In this document: positions 26,181-35,937 of the stretch, one piece after another | Position numbering within the stretch: the first letter of the stretch is position 1 | Layout: each line of letters opens with the position of its first letter | Source: Barthelona sp. PAP020 | Lineage: Eukaryota > Metamonada: BaSk clade | Direction of reading: 5' to 3' | DNA length: 38,798 bases | Assembly: GCA_040182905.1 (NCBI GenBank) | Contig: JARQWU010000013.1 | Span: 1 to 38,798, forward strand | The notes under the pieces: generated by a model | What the model saw: only the letters and a program-made list of their open reading frames with translations | What the model was told of the DNA's origin: nothing | Databases searched by the model: none | Made by a program: the position numbers and the translations under genes

Positions 26181-29100
26181 TCATCGGAAATCAATCCTTC
26201 ACGAAAATAAGGAACTATTTCAAGAACAATTGCATTTTTCGAAAATCCTTGTTGAATTCTTGCATTCATTAGAAAAACACTCAACACACAAACACATTTA
26301 TACAGGAAAATATTTTGATCAAAATATTATTTTGAATTTGTCAAATGACTTAAATCAAAATAAAAATATTATTTTATTGTGTTTATCAACACAAGAACAG
26401 TTTTATTTTTTGCCTAAAATATATGGAAAAACATTGTATGATAATAGAAATGGAATTGTTATGGAATACAATGATATTCTATTTTCTGAAGGTTTTTTCA
26501 ATTTAAACAATGCAAATAAATTTTTTGTTTTGAAAAAAATTTGTGTTGGATTATTATTTTGCTGTAAAAAAAATTTGTTTGATTTACATCTCAATTTAAA
26601 GTTTATTGATTTAAAAAATGACATTTTTCCATGTTTAAACAGAATTATATGTGCAAGATATGGAGATGCAAGATATTTAGCTCCTGAGAGATTAAAACCA
26701 AAAGACAAAAGACAAAAAATTGATGAAAGAGCGTTTGTTTGGGAATTTGGAATCCTATTAGTCGAATTATTAACTGGAATAATTCCATATTATAATATAG
26801 AAACACAAAATGACATTATTGAAGAAATAAATGGTGAAAAAGATCCTTATTCAAAAGAATTAATAGCAAATCTTATGTTTAGTGATTTAATCATTCGATG
26901 CTTGAATTTTGATGTGAATGAGAGACCAAAATTACAGGTATTAATCAAATATTTTTCAAAATTACATGCTTTGGAACAGTATCCTGATTTAAGATTCTTT
27001 TACAAGCAAAAATTCAATGCAGAAGAAATTTTTCTTTCTTTTGAACAAGAAGAAGGTTTAATACCCGATAGAATTGATGAATTTGGACGTAATTTACTTC
27101 ATTGGGCCATATTAAATGAGAATTTTGCTTTGATTTCAAAGATCTTAAAGATAAAAGCTATTGATGTCAATAAAGGAGATAACAGAAAACAAACGCCATT
27201 ACATTATGCAATTGAAAAGTGTTTTTTTAAAATTTGTGAGTTATTAATCAATAGTGGTGCTGATATTGAGATTGCTGATGATAGAAACTGTACACCATTT
27301 TACACTGCTTGTTCTTATGGTGATATTTGCATAGTTCGATTATTATTGGAAAATGAAGCAAATATATATCATGTAACGGATAATGAATGGACGCCTCTTT
27401 ATATAGCATGTTTAAAAGGGCACAAAGAAGTTGTTGAATTATTATTAAAGACAAATGATTCGTTATATGCAAGTGAATCTTTAGATCAAGCCTTAAAAGT
27501 GTCAATACAGTTTGGAAGAATTGAAATCATTGAATTATTGATAAATTATGGAGCATTATTGAATATTAATCAGCAGAAACAGCATTTAATTCTTAAAACA
27601 TGTGAAAAATGTAACAGTTATGCTTTAATGTTAATATTAGAGTATTTATGTCAATATATTGATTATTGTGAACCAAATAATCGCAATACGGCATTGCATC
27701 TTGCTATGGAAAAGAATTGTCCTTTTATAGTCAAGTTGTTGTTAAAATACAGATGTAATATGTTTTTACAAAATAAAGAAGGTAATACTGCTTTACACAT
27801 TGGTTGTTACAGTAATAATCTTGAGTGTGTTGAATTATTGGTATTGAATGCTTTAAAATTGGGAAAATTTTTTGATTTAATGGAAATTGCCAATAATAAA
27901 GGTGAAAAACCTAACGATATCATTCTAAAGAATGGACAAATTGATTTTTACAATTATTTTGAGCAAGTTGATGTTAAGTGGTTAAAAAATGCTGAAATAT
28001 TTGATTTTATTGATATTTGTGAAAGTTTTGAAACTTTTGAGAATATTTCCAGTGTTAAAAAAATCAATTTTGATGTGATAGACGATTGTTTGAATGAAAA
28101 TGGAATGTCACCTTTGTTTTATTCATGTTTTACGGATAAACTTTTCATGGTTGAACTTTTTATTAAACATGATTGTGATATTAACTTTCAATTAGTTGAA
28201 AGTGGTTGTAGTTGTTTACATATTGCTTCTTATAAAGGTAATTATGATATATGCAACTATTTATTGAAAAATTCTAAACTACATATTAATTTATGTGATC
28301 ACAAAGGTTTGACAGCATTACATTATTGTTGTTTAGGTAATAAAGTAAAAATATGTGAATTATTGATTGAGAATGGGATAAATATAAATGTTATGAATGA
28401 AGATGGTATTACTGCATTATCTTTAGCATGTGAATATGGATATTTTGAATTAGCAAAGACTTTGATTAATGCTGAAACGACTTGTATCAATTCTATTGAT
28501 CAGAATGATAGATCTCCTCTTGCAATTGCATGTAAAAATGGTTTTACAGATATTGTTGAGATTTTATTAACTAAGATTGAATTATCTTCAATTGATCAAA
28601 AAGATAATCAAGATTATACCGCTTTAATGTATGCAATTGAAAATAATCATTTAGAGATTGCATTATTATTGATTAAACATGGTTGTAGCACACTTAATAT
28701 ATTTTCTACAAAACAAAAGAAGTTGATAAATGAAGATCATAAAGAATTGATTCATGTTTTAATCAATATGAATGATTCCATGTCAAGTCTAAGCCTAAAT
28801 CAATTACAAAACTTTTCCAAAACTTTTTCAACAGGTAAAAATTTTCCACAAACAATATTTGGTTCAGAATCAACTGTATTTAATGGATCATCCAATGGTT
28901 CCAAAGAATTGGATGAAAATGAAAATGGATATGAATATTTAATGGAAAGATTGTTATTTGATAAACCTTTAAGCTTAATAAATGATACTTATGTAATTTC
29001 AACAAATTCTACAGATTGCGTTTCCACCGATTATGGTGAAGTTTGTTTTTCACCAAAAAATAATGAAAAATTTTTAATTTTTGAATCAACTATTGATTCA

Positions 29101-29985
29101 TCGAAAACAAATGTTATATCCAATGAAAATAAAGTTACAAATAGAATTAATGATGTTGCTGCTGAAAATGATAAGAAAAAAAAAAAAAAAATTTCAAAAG
29201 TGTATCCTATTCATGAATTGGTCAGAAAAAATGATTTAAAAAATTTAAAATTGTTATTGGACAATATCAATTCAGCAAAATCAACAATAACTGCTACAAA
29301 CTTGCTTGATATCAATTCCTTAAATTTGTCATCAAAAACTCCTTTATGGATAGCTTGTAGTAATGGTAATAATCATATTGTTGAATATTTACTAGAATTA
29401 AATGCAAAAATTGAAGGAAATTGTATTTACATTGCTTGTCAAAATGGTTTTTTTGATATAGTCAAATTATTGATTGAAAAGAGTAATGATGCAATAAATT
29501 ATACAAATGCCAATAATGCTACATCATTGTATATAGCTGTGCAGCAAAATTATCATGATATTTCAGAATTATTATTGAATTACGGTGCTGATATTAATAT
29601 AAAACAAAAGGATGGTGCTACTCCTTTATTTGTAGCTTGTTATTTTGGTCATGATAGTATAGTAGAATTATTATTACGAAAAGGTGCTGATGTTAATGAC
29701 GTTGGAATCAATTCTTTTAGTTGTTTACATGTAGCTTCATTTTATGGTCATTTTAAAGTTGTGAAGTTATTGCTAAAGCATAATGTCAAAATTGATTGTG
29801 TTGATAACAATGGAAATACCCCACTTTTCTTAGCCTGTCAAAGAAATAAAGAAGAAATTGTGAGAATTTTACTTGAAAATGGTGCAGAACCAGATATTGT
29901 CAATGATAAAAATATGAATTGTTTGAAATATGCCGTTGCTAAAGGTAAAGGACATATTGTTGACATATTGAACGAATTTGGATAA
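26164..29985 (+). CDS. Pseudokinase-like domain plus ankyrin repeats
   Basis: The 1273-residue protein has three parts. Residues of about 45-275 resemble the body of a protein kinase: YGDARYLAPERL looks like the APE region, and RAFVWEFGILLVELLTGIIPY like the following helix with its DxWxxG-type pattern. The usual glycine loop, the HRD motif (FDLHLNLKFIDLKND stands in its place) and DFG are absent, so catalysis is unlikely. Residues of about 299-880 are tandem ankyrin repeats with TPLHYA, TALHLA and similar cores. A spacer of low complexity (about 880-1010) ends in a lysine run coded by a 17-base A run. A second ankyrin block (about 1014-1273) finishes the protein. It is probably a scaffold in the cytosol; partners are unknown. 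Confidence 0.85.
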   Translation: MKTENSHRKSILHENKELFQEQLHFSKILVEFLHSLEKHSTHKHIYTGKYFDQNIILNLSNDLNQNKNIILLCLSTQEQFYFLPKIYGKTLYDNRNGIVMEYNDILFSEGFFNLNNANKFFVLKKICVGLLFCCKKNLFDLHLNLKFIDLKNDIFPCLNRIICARYGDARYLAPERLKPKDKRQKIDERAFVWEFGILLVELLTGIIPYYNIETQNDIIEEINGEKDPYSKELIANLMFSDLIIRCLNFDVNERPKLQVLIKYFSKLHALEQYPDLRFFYKQKFNAEEIFLSFEQEEGLIPDRIDEFGRNLLHWAILNENFALISKILKIKAIDVNKGDNRKQTPLHYAIEKCFFKICELLINSGADIEIADDRNCTPFYTACSYGDICIVRLLLENEANIYHVTDNEWTPLYIACLKGHKEVVELLLKTNDSLYASESLDQALKVSIQFGRIEIIELLINYGALLNINQQKQHLILKTCEKCNSYALMLILEYLCQYIDYCEPNNRNTALHLAMEKNCPFIVKLLLKYRCNMFLQNKEGNTALHIGCYSNNLECVELLVLNALKLGKFFDLMEIANNKGEKPNDIILKNGQIDFYNYFEQVDVKWLKNAEIFDFIDICESFETFENISSVKKINFDVIDDCLNENGMSPLFYSCFTDKLFMVELFIKHDCDINFQLVESGCSCLHIASYKGNYDICNYLLKNSKLHINLCDHKGLTALHYCCLGNKVKICELLIENGININVMNEDGITALSLACEYGYFELAKTLINAETTCINSIDQNDRSPLAIACKNGFTDIVEILLTKIELSSIDQKDNQDYTALMYAIENNHLEIALLLIKHGCSTLNIFSTKQKKLINEDHKELIHVLINMNDSMSSLSLNQLQNFSKTFSTGKNFPQTIFGSESTVFNGSSNGSKELDENENGYEYLMERLLFDKPLSLINDTYVISTNSTDCVSTDYGEVCFSPKNNEKFLIFESTIDSSKTNVISNENKVTNRINDVAAENDKKKKKKISKVYPIHELVRKNDLKNLKLLLDNINSAKSTITATNLLDINSLNLSSKTPLWIACSNGNNHIVEYLLELNAKIEGNCIYIACQNGFFDIVKLLIEKSNDAINYTNANNATSLYIAVQQNYHDISELLLNYGADINIKQKDGATPLFVACYFGHDSIVELLLRKGADVNDVGINSFSCLHVASFYGHFKVVKLLLKHNVKIDCVDNNGNTPLFLACQRNKEEIVRILLENGAEPDIVNDKNMNCLKYAVAKGKGHIVDILNEFG
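29175..29191 (+). repeat. 17-base A homopolymer inside a coding region
   Basis: An unbroken A run codes for lysines between the two ankyrin blocks. Such a run is prone to slippage during replication, transcription and sequencing. In this sequence the frame of both ankyrin blocks is kept across it. Confidence 0.7.
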
Positions 29986-30374
29986 ATTTCGGAATCTTTT
30001 TTTTTGTTATTGTTATTGTACGTTTCGCAGTTGTCTTTTGATTGAAATTGACAAAGGAGAAAGTTGAATAAATGAATAAATTTGCGATTACATGTTTTTT
30101 TTTTATATTCTTATCAAAGCCCAAATTGAATTCTTGATGTTTTCAAAGAGACATGATGATTTCCATCACATAATAAATTTGAATTTTCAGTTTATAATTT
30201 TCACTTGTAATTGTCTGCCGAATCAAGAAATAAATTGTGTTAACTGTTGGAAAAATGGTTTGAATTGTTTGGAACCTCAGCAATACAAAAAATAAAACTC
30301 AATTTCAGTTTACACGACTATATGAACCAAAAAAAAAAAAATATTTTAATTCACATCCATATGTTCTATTTGCT
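29986..30374. other. Convergent intergenic region
   Basis: The 389-base spacer lies between the stops of the plus-strand ankyrin gene and the minus-strand kinesin gene, so it holds two 3' ends. It has T runs on both strands in the expected places (after 29998 on plus; 30330-30341 read as T on minus). Short frames cross it, but none has recognisable protein features. Confidence 0.5.
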
Positions 30375-33125
30375 TTATTCAAAAGGATCAATTAAAGGAG
30401 GATCATCTTCAAATAAAGGTACGGAACAAATCCATCTTCTCTTTTCCATTAAATCATGTATTTGACTGGCTCTGAAGAAATCAATTCTACCAATAACTCT
30501 GACATCTGCTTTTGTGATGTACCCTCTTTCCCAACATTCTTCAACAATTAATTGCTTAATTGCAATGTATTGCTCAGGAATGATTCTGTAACGTTCACAC
30601 ATATCCCTTTCTTCAGCATCAAGCTGAGTAGCCAAAGGAAATGGTGCAAGATCCAATGTGGAACCCCAAGCAGGTTCAACAGGTAACAAATGTGACAATC
30701 CCATTATCCATGCTTCAAAATCCATCAAAGAATCACAAACACAATCCAAAGTTCTTGAACCAGTTCCTACAACCAAAGAAAATGATTTTTCATCATCTTC
30801 TGGATCAATTGCCACTTGTCTTTGAAAGACATCAGTATGCTGACCCAAAATCAATCTGGTTACATCCGCTAATTCAACAAATTTATCATGAGAATCATCA
30901 TCATCTCCAATAGATCTTTGATGCCATGAAATTTTTGTTCGATCTTTGGATAGATGGAACATGCGTACGTGAGGTTTACCAGCTCTTCCATGTTTTACCA
31001 TAACAACACCTTGTTCAAGATATTGTAAAACTTTTTCTATTAAATCAAGAGTATTTTCATGACCGTAAGCTCCTTCATACTCAAAATCTTCCATTTCATC
31101 ATCTCTTGTACGTCTAAGCATAGTTTCTGGATTTTTAGTTGTGCGATTTCTGAAGTCATCGCCTGCTTCATCATCAATCCATCCACCACGTGATTTCAAT
31201 TCGATTAAAGCTGAAGCTAATTCTTCTTTTTGTCTCTTTACATCATCTAATTCTCTTAACAACTCTTCATATTCATCACTGTTAACCACATCTTGTTCAA
31301 CAGCAATGGTTTCTTCAATTCGTTGAACAGCTTGCTCAGTAGGAACTTCTTTGAGCATTTCAAATTTCTCTTCAAATTCTTTCTCCTTTGATTGAATTTC
31401 TTGTTGTAATTTCTTGATCTTCTTGTCTTTCTTTTGTCCTTCAGCCTTCTTCAAATCAAATTTCTTCTTTAATCTTTCCAATTCTTCTTCAAGTTTTAAA
31501 TTTTGGTTTGTCTTTTTACGCAATTCTTTCTTAAGTTCACTAGTTTCTTTATCCAATTCATTTAATTGCTCTTCTTTTTTGATTTTTAACATTTCAATTA
31601 TCTCCTCCAATTCTGCCACTCTTTCCAAAGATTTTTCCAAATTGGCTTGTAATTTTGTATTTGAACTATTTAAAACCTTCGAATTTGCTAATTGAGCAGT
31701 CAATTGTTTGATTTTTGCTTCATTTGCTTGATTTAATTTTTTAAAATCATTGACAATCTCTTTTTGTTGAAGATCTGATTCTTTTTGCCATTGTTCACGT
31801 GCTTTTTCATGTTCTCTTTCGTATTCGTCTTTAAATTCTTTAAATTCTCTTTCAAAAGAACTTCTTAAACCACTTTGAATTTCTCTTTCATGCTTAGAAG
31901 TTTGTCTTTCTTTGTCAGATAGCATCTTACGAATGATTTGATCTGCATAACGTCTTAAATTATCTCCATTAGCATTTACAGTTGCTAATTTAGGCTCATG
32001 CTCATAAACTTCATAAACTATGCGTAATTCTTCTTGATACTTCTCTAGTAAATCCTTATTGGAAGCATTTCCACTTATATTCATGTCTTTAAATTCAATT
32101 TCAACAGAAGGAAGAAGATGTGCAAAATTCTCACCAGATTTAGCAAAAACATTTTCAATTTCTAATAATTTTTGGGAATTTTCAATATGACTAGAAACAG
32201 GGCAATAACAGAAAATATTTACATATTCACTGTCATTATTAATATAGTCTCTGAAGAATTCAGTCACTTTTGAACGTCCACATTGTAAAGAAACCTGTTT
32301 TGTTTGAACCAAAGACAAACATGTGAGAAAAGTTTCAAACGTTTCATAAACTTTTTTCATTTTCAAATCTTTTTCGATATCTTCAGTTAAATTGAGTGAA
32401 GGTGTATCAATCAAAAAGATCTTATAATCGTCAAACTCATTATAACCATCTATCTCAAATATTACAACATTAAATCCAAAATTGCTTTGAATAGCATTAA
32501 CGTTCAAATTATTTAAAAAATTTCGTAAAAATAATCGAAAATCGGAAGGTTGTGTTACTTTAATACCTTCCAATGAATCCATTTCTAAATTACGAATTTT
32601 TTTTGGTTTTTCATTTGTTATATCAAAGCACTCATCAGCAAAAAATTGAATTCCACTTAATTTAAAAGATTTCTTATCAATTTCAGCTTCTTCTTCCTCT
32701 TCTTCAAAACCAAGACCCAATAATTCTTCACAAATATTTACAAATAATCCATAATCTTTTTGATTACCATTGAATAAAGTGTGACTTTTACCACTTGTCA
32801 ATTCACCAAAAGTAGTAATAAATAATGTTTTGGTTTCTTCTTCACCTTCATCATCATCATCTTCTTCTTCTTCATCCTTATAAAACAATGAATCCATCTT
32901 GTCAATAATAATGGAATCAAATATTTCAAATGATTTGGATTCAGAATTATACACAGCACCTCCTTCAAATCCCTTATTTCCAATGGTTATTTTTCCTTTG
33001 GGAATTGTATTTTCACTGTCATCATTATCAGATTCAAAAACCATAATTGGTGATTTTTCTCCCTTTTCACCCAAATCATTTAAAAAAGGCCTTATACGAG
33101 AAACAAAAGACACAAATTCACTCAT
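30375..33125 (-). CDS. Kinesin-like protein with coiled coil, PH and SWIRM-like domains
   Basis: The 916-residue protein (from the ATG at 33125) starts with a divergent kinesin motor: SFVSRIRPFL at the N-terminus, a P-loop GELTSGKS at 107-114, and a late segment with GRSKVTEFFRDYI and VNIFCYCPVSSH. Switch I (normally SSRSH) reads QSNFGF near residue 212, and switch II (normally DLAGSE) reads D240-TPSLN, so motor activity is doubtful. A coiled coil spans about 409-645. A PH domain of the type found in plant PH-RCC1-FYVE proteins lies at about 691-814, with VKHGRAGKPHVRMFHLS and FSLVVGTGSRTLDCVCDS. Residues of about 835-895 (LDAEERDMCERYRIIP, then IKQLIVEECWERGYITKADV) match the SWIRM domain at the C-terminus of Ada2. 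An upstream in-frame ATG at 33200 would add 25 residues coded by a T-rich, UTR-like stretch, so I prefer 33125. Confidence 0.85.
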   Translation of the reverse strand: MSEFVSFVSRIRPFLNDLGEKGEKSPIMVFESDNDDSENTIPKGKITIGNKGFEGGAVYNSESKSFEIFDSIIIDKMDSLFYKDEEEEDDDDEGEEETKTLFITTFGELTSGKSHTLFNGNQKDYGLFVNICEELLGLGFEEEEEEAEIDKKSFKLSGIQFFADECFDITNEKPKKIRNLEMDSLEGIKVTQPSDFRLFLRNFLNNLNVNAIQSNFGFNVVIFEIDGYNEFDDYKIFLIDTPSLNLTEDIEKDLKMKKVYETFETFLTCLSLVQTKQVSLQCGRSKVTEFFRDYINNDSEYVNIFCYCPVSSHIENSQKLLEIENVFAKSGENFAHLLPSVEIEFKDMNISGNASNKDLLEKYQEELRIVYEVYEHEPKLATVNANGDNLRRYADQIIRKMLSDKERQTSKHEREIQSGLRSSFEREFKEFKDEYEREHEKAREQWQKESDLQQKEIVNDFKKLNQANEAKIKQLTAQLANSKVLNSSNTKLQANLEKSLERVAELEEIIEMLKIKKEEQLNELDKETSELKKELRKKTNQNLKLEEELERLKKKFDLKKAEGQKKDKKIKKLQQEIQSKEKEFEEKFEMLKEVPTEQAVQRIEETIAVEQDVVNSDEYEELLRELDDVKRQKEELASALIELKSRGGWIDDEAGDDFRNRTTKNPETMLRRTRDDEMEDFEYEGAYGHENTLDLIEKVLQYLEQGVVMVKHGRAGKPHVRMFHLSKDRTKISWHQRSIGDDDDSHDKFVELADVTRLILGQHTDVFQRQVAIDPEDDEKSFSLVVGTGSRTLDCVCDSLMDFEAWIMGLSHLLPVEPAWGSTLDLAPFPLATQLDAEERDMCERYRIIPEQYIAIKQLIVEECWERGYITKADVRVIGRIDFFRASQIHDLMEKRRWICSVPLFEDDPPLIDPFE

Positions 33126-33338
33126 TGAATAAAAAAAAATTGAATAAAAAAAAATTTTGATCATCATCCCTTTATCTTGAATCTCAATCATTTTGTTCAT
33201 GTTTTCTTTTGTGTTTGAACAACTTTATGATAAAAAAATAGAATAAAAGCTTGAGAATCAAAAAATTCGCTGAAAAGTGAATTCAGGAAGAAAAATGAAA
33301 AGAATTTATTTACTCAAAAAAGCGTCTATTGTGTGCTA

Positions 33339-33690
33339 TTATTGAGGTTCTTTTTTCTTTGGCTGGCTTTCTTTTGATGGAGGAGCCTTTTGATCTGATT
33401 TGGAGTTTTTCTTGACCTTTTTCTTTTTTGACTTGATGATGCTCTTGAAACNNNNNNNNNNNNNNNNNNNNNNNNNNNNNNNNNNNNNNNNNNNNNNNNN
33501 NNNNNNNNNNNNNNCAAACAACAAATATACTCCCATCATTCGAAAAATCAATACAATGAATTCTGTTAGAGAATCCTGAAATTTCATGAATTTTTTCTCC
33601 AACATTAACAATACTTCTAACCTCAAAAAAAGTTTCAATCTCATTTAAATCTTTGGTTTTCTCTTCCACATTTTCTTTTTCTGATTCCAT
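33339..33690 (-). CDS. WD40-like protein, interrupted by an assembly gap
   Basis: The ATG at 33690 opens a frame with an acidic start (MESEKENVEEKTKDLNEIE) and then SGFSNRIHCIDFSNDGSIFVV, which looks like the first blade of a WD40 propeller. After 59 codons the sequence enters 63 N. Beyond the gap, the frame that fits a protein end best is Lys-rich (FKSIIKSKKKKVKKNSK, ending in KKKEPQ) and stops at 33339-33341. This is not the frame that continues directly if the gap is really 63 bases, so the gap length is probably a placeholder. A propeller needs about 300 residues, so roughly 1 kb may be missing. The identity of the WD40 protein cannot be given. Confidence 0.55.
33452..33514. other. Assembly gap (63 N)
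   Basis: An unbroken run of 63 N lies inside the WD40-like gene. The coding frames on its two sides do not agree well, which suggests that the true missing length differs from 63 bases. Confidence 0.95.
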
Positions 33691-34441
33691 TTTAAAATTG
33701 GTGCTTTGATAAAAGAAAAAAAAAAGACAGATTTCTTTTTTTTCTCAAAGAGTTTATTTCTTTTCAAACTTTTTTTTCATATTATTACTGTGCAAGATTA
33801 AACCTTGTTTTGTCTGAAAGAAGCTCATTTTTAATTTTTTTTCTTCATTCAAGTGCTAGTTTTATAAGAAAAATAATTTTTGATTTATCTATTGTCTTTG
33901 AAATGGGAGTGATAAAAAAAAAAACTAACTTCATGTTTACTTTTCGACAAGATAATTAAAAATAAATATTACACATTTGACACTTATTATTATTTTTGTG
34001 CCATTGATTCTTTATCATTCAAAAGAACAGCCAATTTTGGACTGAAAGAAAGTATTCTCTTTTGGTCTAAAATTTATAAAAAACATTGAAATAAATTATG
34101 ATTGAATTTAATTGTGAAATGAATTGTATGAAGCAATTGGTAAATAAAACAAAAATATTAAAACAAGCAAAGAAATCAACTTGTTCATAAATATACACTT
34201 CAACTATATATCGGTGGCTTTGATCACTAAGAATATGGGTAAATTCAGAATGTCTTCGAACACCGACTTATAAAAACTTATTTTAAGAAAACACAAACTT
34301 TTTTTGTCTTTTTTTTTTTGATTTTTTTTTTTAAATTTGTTTTATTTTTTAATTTCTTTGGTAAACATCATTAAAATATTGAATTGATAAAAACTTTGAG
34401 GAATAAAGTTTTATTTTTGTTTATTGTTGAAATATGACGTT
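33691..34441. other. Longest intergenic region of the window
   Basis: The 751-base spacer lies between two divergent starts, the WD40-like gene (minus) and the GCN2-like gene (plus). Most of it is A/T runs. One segment at 34211-34266 stands out by its GC-containing inverted repeat and is listed separately. No tRNA was recognised. The last 30 bases contain a tiny upstream ORF. Confidence 0.5.
34211..34266. ncRNA. Possible structured small RNA (stem-loop candidate)
   Basis: TCGGTG (34211-34216) pairs perfectly with CACCGA (34261-34266). Inside it, after a two-base bulge (GC), TTTGA (34219-34223) pairs with TCGAA (34256-34260) with one G-U pair if transcribed on plus. This gives an 11-pair stem closing a loop of about 32 bases. 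TATATA abuts the 5' side and TTATAAAA follows the 3' side. The length of 56 bases is too short for a tRNA. It could be a small RNA or a DNA-level regulatory palindrome, and the strand is unknown. Confidence 0.25.
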
Positions 34442-34445
34442 ATGA
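34434..34445 (+). other. Minimal uORF ending on the GCN2-like start codon
   Basis: ATGACGTTATGA encodes Met-Thr-Leu and a TGA whose bases overlap the main ATG at 34442 (shared ATGA). This stop-start overlap would let a ribosome end the tripeptide and restart at once on the main frame. It is of interest because GCN2 itself controls the translation of uORF-bearing mRNAs in other eukaryotes. Confidence 0.5.
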
Positions 34446-35896
34446 ATAGTGAATTAATTAATGATTTAGGAATGTTTAAATCATTTTATCCCGATTATAT
34501 TGAAAAAGTGAAAGATATAGATGATTCAATTCGATATTATTTACGAATTGAATTGTTTTTTGATGATGAACATGATGAATTTGATGATTATTATGAATTG
34601 GTAGTAAATCCTTCATTATTTGTTTCTGATTTTGAAATATTCCTTGTTGAAGATTTTTTGAGACAAAAAATTGACAATGAAACAATTCAAAATTTCAATG
34701 AAGATAAACTGACATCGCTTTGGGAAGTTATATCGTATATTCAAGATTATTTGATTGAGAACAAGCTTAAAGATGGAAACACTTCAGAATCCAAAGGTGT
34801 TCAGCCCCTTTTATCGATTGATCTTCCTTTTACTCCTAAATTATTCAGTTCAAAATTAAAAGCAGGTCATTTTTTCAAAAATGCAAGCAATAATGAGAAT
34901 GCCTGCTCACCCACACCATTGTCTTCTGACTATGTTTCTTCTGCTCGTTCTTCTAATTTTTCAAACGATTTTTTTGAGAGTTCTGATGAGGTATTAGCAC
35001 AAAACAATAGAAAAGCTGATGTTTGGAGTCAGTTAGAACAGAATCTGCCTGATGAATCTGTTGCTCTTTTAAAACGTAATCTACAGCATTATAATTCTGA
35101 TGAGTTGTATCAAACGCTTACTTTATCATTGGTTCGACAATTTCCTGAGTTGTTAGAAATACTATCAGCTAATGATCTGTTTAATCATGTACACGAAGAG
35201 CTAGCTGATATATTTGGAGGTTGGTCTCTGTTTAAGCGGGTAAAAGAGAATGTGATTCATGATGTTTTGGCTCAAAAACGAAAGGATACATATATGCCTG
35301 AGCAGGAAGGAATTACGCAGGATGGAAAATTTATGCGTGAATTTGACAGTGTTTCGGCGATAGGAGAAGGAGGTTTTGGAAAGGTTTTTCGTGCTAGATA
35401 CAAGTTGGACAACTGTTACTATGCTGTAAAGAGAATTCCAGTTACTGAAGACGATTATGAGAGTGCTATCAGAGAAAGTCGCACATTGGCACTTTTAAGA
35501 CATCCAAATATTGTTCGATATTATTCTTGCTGGTTAGAATCTATGAATGAAAGTAAAAATGAAGAAGAGTTGGAAGATGAAGAATCTTTATTGATTAACA
35601 ACGGGTTTTATGATGATGCAAGTGACGAAACTGAAACAGAAGAATCCATTTCAGTGCCCAACCAATCTGTAAATTCAATGGACATGTTTGGACTTGATTT
35701 GGAATTGGATGATTGGGAGCGCAATGCTGCCATGATCCGTGCCCAAATGGGGTTGGTTGACAATGTAGTCGATGAGAGTAATTCTGAGTTTGAAAGTAGT
35801 TCCGACTATGATTCAGCTTCAACATATTCTTCAAGTGCAGACGATTCGGATGATGATACCAGTTCTGTCTATGATACTGCTTCGTCTTCAGAAGAA

Positions 35897-35937
<41 letters not shown>

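Noticed and set aside
30092-30465. Two short plus-strand frames between the ankyrin and kinesin genes
   Set aside because: They lie in a convergent 3' region, overlap each other and the kinesin end, and have no protein-like pattern.
33126-33200. 25-residue N-terminal extension of the kinesin from the upstream ATG at 33200
   Set aside because: It is in frame, but codes for Phe/Ile/Tyr-rich sequence from T runs typical of the UTRs here. Kinesin-like sequence starts right after the Met at 33125.
34211-34266. tRNA gene
   Set aside because: A TTCGAA core resembles a B box, but the element is 56 bases, has no clear A box or anticodon arm, and its outer stem is six rather than seven pairs.
34211-34266. 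Fragment of 5.8S rRNA
   Set aside because: A few words (CGGTGG, GATCACT, ATTCAGAAT) recall 5.8S rRNA, but order and spacing do not fit.
34424-34441. TTG start six codons upstream for the GCN2-like protein
   Set aside because: Eukaryotic initiation at TTG is not expected; the first in-frame ATG is at 34442 and is followed by the RWD-like sequence.
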